Position numbers and translations under genes: made by a program
Notes under the pieces: generated by a model
Databases searched by the model: none
The model's input: only the letters and a program-made list of their open reading frames with translations
Told to the model about the DNA's origin: nothing
Shown: positions 62,994-64,000 of the stretch, piece after piece
How the letters are laid out: every line of letters begins with the position of its first letter
Position numbering within the stretch: position 1 is the stretch's first letter
Assembly: GCA_036509075.1 (NCBI GenBank)
Contig: DATCGG010000298.1
Span: 1-64,000 of the forward strand
DNA from: JAJKIV01 sp036509075
GTDB taxonomy: Bacteria > Gemmatimonadota > Gemmatimonadetes > Gemmatimonadales > Gemmatimonadaceae
Length of the DNA stretch: 64,000 nucleotides
Direction of reading: 5' to 3'

Positions 62994-63602
62994 ATGGGAC
63001 CCGCCGAGCTGCCGGGTGTGCTCGAATTTCTTCGAGCGGCCGAACGACTCAAGAGCACCACCCGAACGGGCTACACATCGACGGGCCAGCAGGAGAGCGT
63101 AGCCGAGCACACGTGGCGCCTCTGTCTCATGGCGCTCGTGCTCAGGCCGGCCTTCCCCGAGATCGACTTCGCGAAGCTCGTGAAGATCTGCATCATCCAC
63201 GATCTCGGCGAAGCGGTCCACGGCGACGTGTCGGCACCGGAACAGGCGCGACGCGCGGCCGCCGGGGCGTTGGCCGGCAAGGCAGCGGAAGAGCGGCGTG
63301 ACCTGCTCGAGCTCCTCAGGCCTTTGCCAGCGGGGGTCCGCAACGAGATCACGGCGCTCTGGGACGAGTACGAGGCGGCGCAATCACTCGAGGCAAAGCT
63401 CGCCAAGGGGCTCGATAAGCTCGAGACGATCATGCAGCACAATCAGGGATTGAATCCGGCCGACTTCGATTACCGGTTCAACCTTGGGTACGGGCGGCAG
63501 CACACGGCGGATATTCCGATCATCGCCCAGCTGCGAGCGATCCTCGACGAGGAAACGGAAGCGCGGGCACGAGCAGCGGACGCAAAAAACACGTCGCCCT
63601 GA
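62994..63602 (+). CDS. HD-domain phosphohydrolase, YfbR-like
   Basis: A 202-residue HD-superfamily enzyme starting MGPAELPGVL, 8 bp after the propeller stop. The metal-binding residues are His39 (QESVAEHTWRL), His69-Asp70 (CIIHDLGEAVHGD), and a late Asp in KGLDKLETIMQHN. This matches the YfbR/HDDC2 group of 5'-deoxynucleotidases, which release phosphate from deoxynucleoside monophosphates. A role in nucleotide-pool control is likely, but the substrate is not proven. Confidence 0.92.
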   Translation: MGPAELPGVLEFLRAAERLKSTTRTGYTSTGQQESVAEHTWRLCLMALVLRPAFPEIDFAKLVKICIIHDLGEAVHGDVSAPEQARRAAAGALAGKAAEERRDLLELLRPLPAGVRNEITALWDEYEAAQSLEAKLAKGLDKLETIMQHNQGLNPADFDYRFNLGYGRQHTADIPIIAQLRAILDEETEARARAADAKNTSP

Positions 63603-63625
63603 GGTCCGCGCTGTATGTTTGACGG

Positions 63626-64000
63626 GTGACCGAGCTCGCCGTCTCCCCCGAAACGGCTGCGCTGTTCGCGGGCGATAGCGAGCTCGCGCAGCGTTGTCGT
63701 GCCCTCGATTGGTCCGCGACGTCGCTGGGTCCTGTCGACGACTGGCCCACGGCGCTGCGCACGGCGGTACGCATGGCGCTCGAATGTCCGTTCCCGATCA
63801 ACATGTGGTGCGGGCCCGAGCTGCTGCTCATCTACAACGACGCGTACCGCGACGTACTCGGCATCAAACACCCCGCATCGCTCGGCAAACCGGGGCGCGA
63901 GGTGTGGGGTGAGATCTGGCCGGAGATCTCGCCGATGTTCGACGTGATCCGCCGCGGCGGATCGCCGGTCTACGCAGAGAACGCCCGCTTCATCATGGAG
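63626..64000 (+). CDS. PAS-domain sensor protein, probably histidine kinase (C-terminus beyond window)
   Basis: The frame opens at GTG 63626 and runs off the right edge after 125 codons. The visible part matches the N-terminal PAS-like domain of hybrid or response-regulator-linked sensor kinases: LDWSATSLGPVDDWPTALRT, CPFPINMWCGPELLLIYNDA, GIKHPASLGKPGREVWGEIW, and ISPMFDVIRRGGSPVYAEN. Such soluble proteins usually continue with GAF or PAS and histidine-kinase domains. The signal it senses cannot be read from this part. Confidence 0.85.
   Translation, partial: MTELAVSPETAALFAGDSELAQRCRALDWSATSLGPVDDWPTALRTAVRMALECPFPINMWCGPELLLIYNDAYRDVLGIKHPASLGKPGREVWGEIWPEISPMFDVIRRGGSPVYAENARFIME

Noticed and set aside
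63484..63947. Several short plus- and minus-strand open frames over the HD gene end and sensor start
   Set aside because: They are Arg/Ser-rich shadows; the PAS-type frame from 63626 runs uninterrupted to the window edge with clear family motifs.

Overview
The window is bacterial chromosomal DNA, roughly two-thirds G+C and densely coded, with no tRNA, rRNA, CRISPR array or intact transposon that I can see. The protein families point to a soil- or sediment-type Gemmatimonadota-like bacterium (inference only). They include an ADOP-type permease with its PadR regulator, DUF5916, DUF4159, DUF4142, DUF2911 and DUF1259 proteins, many exported beta-propellers, Tat-exported TIM barrels, and Ku/LigD end joining.

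Layout. 1-3.4 kb: sugar isomerase (cut by the left edge), Gfo/Idh/MocA dehydrogenase and a YdjM-like membrane hydrolase. 3.5-8.2 kb: membrane glycosyltransferase, secreted M28 peptidase, an inverted pair of 16-bp repeat arrays, and a lipoprotein propeller. 8.3-17.2 kb: small-molecule metabolism. This holds a co-directional LysR, dienelactone hydrolase, quinone-reductase-like MDR and alpha/beta hydrolase set, a divergent aldo/keto reductase, a creatininase, a zinc alcohol dehydrogenase reduced to its two ends, an SMP-30-like protein, a second aldo/keto reductase and a RibD-C reductase. 17.3-23.3 kb: CPA1 antiporter, DoxX, Tat-exported isomerase, flavin monooxygenase and lipase. 23.3-28.6 kb: a chromate unit (ornithine-cyclodeaminase-like, chrB, chrA overlapping head to tail) with a divergent DUF1259 protein. 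28.7-31.3 kb: a DUF5916 outer-membrane protein. 31.4-35.8 kb: copper and periplasmic redox genes (DUF2911, CopC-CopD fusion, YcnI, cupredoxin, DUF4142) and a SufR-like regulator. 35.8-39.4 kb: envelope proteins of unknown role. 39.5-42.6 kb: PadR and ADOP permease. 43.3-48.6 kb: secreted amidohydrolase and a PaoABC-type molybdenum aldehyde oxidoreductase. 48.8-56.6 kb: a DNA-repair block with a UvrD helicase carrying an internal DEDDh exonuclease, DUF72, Ku and LigD. 56.7-64 kb: hydrolases, a FabZ-like dehydratase, a cupin, a GH127 arabinofuranosidase with an overlapping esterase, a YCF48-like propeller, an HD phosphohydrolase and the start of a PAS sensor protein.

The strongest unexplained signal is not a gene. 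The 7-mer CGTTAGG (extended CGTTAGGY) occurs about 72 times by eye across the 64 kb. It appears on both strands in near-equal numbers, in all reading-frame phases and at stop codons, about tenfold above a composition-based expectation and at a density like that of DNA-uptake sequences. Other notable non-coding structures are the 16-bp inverted arrays at 6.9-7.1 kb, two long hairpins ending in CCACGAACGCTG, a CACAGAGGT element at the ligD 5' end, and several palindromic candidate operators.
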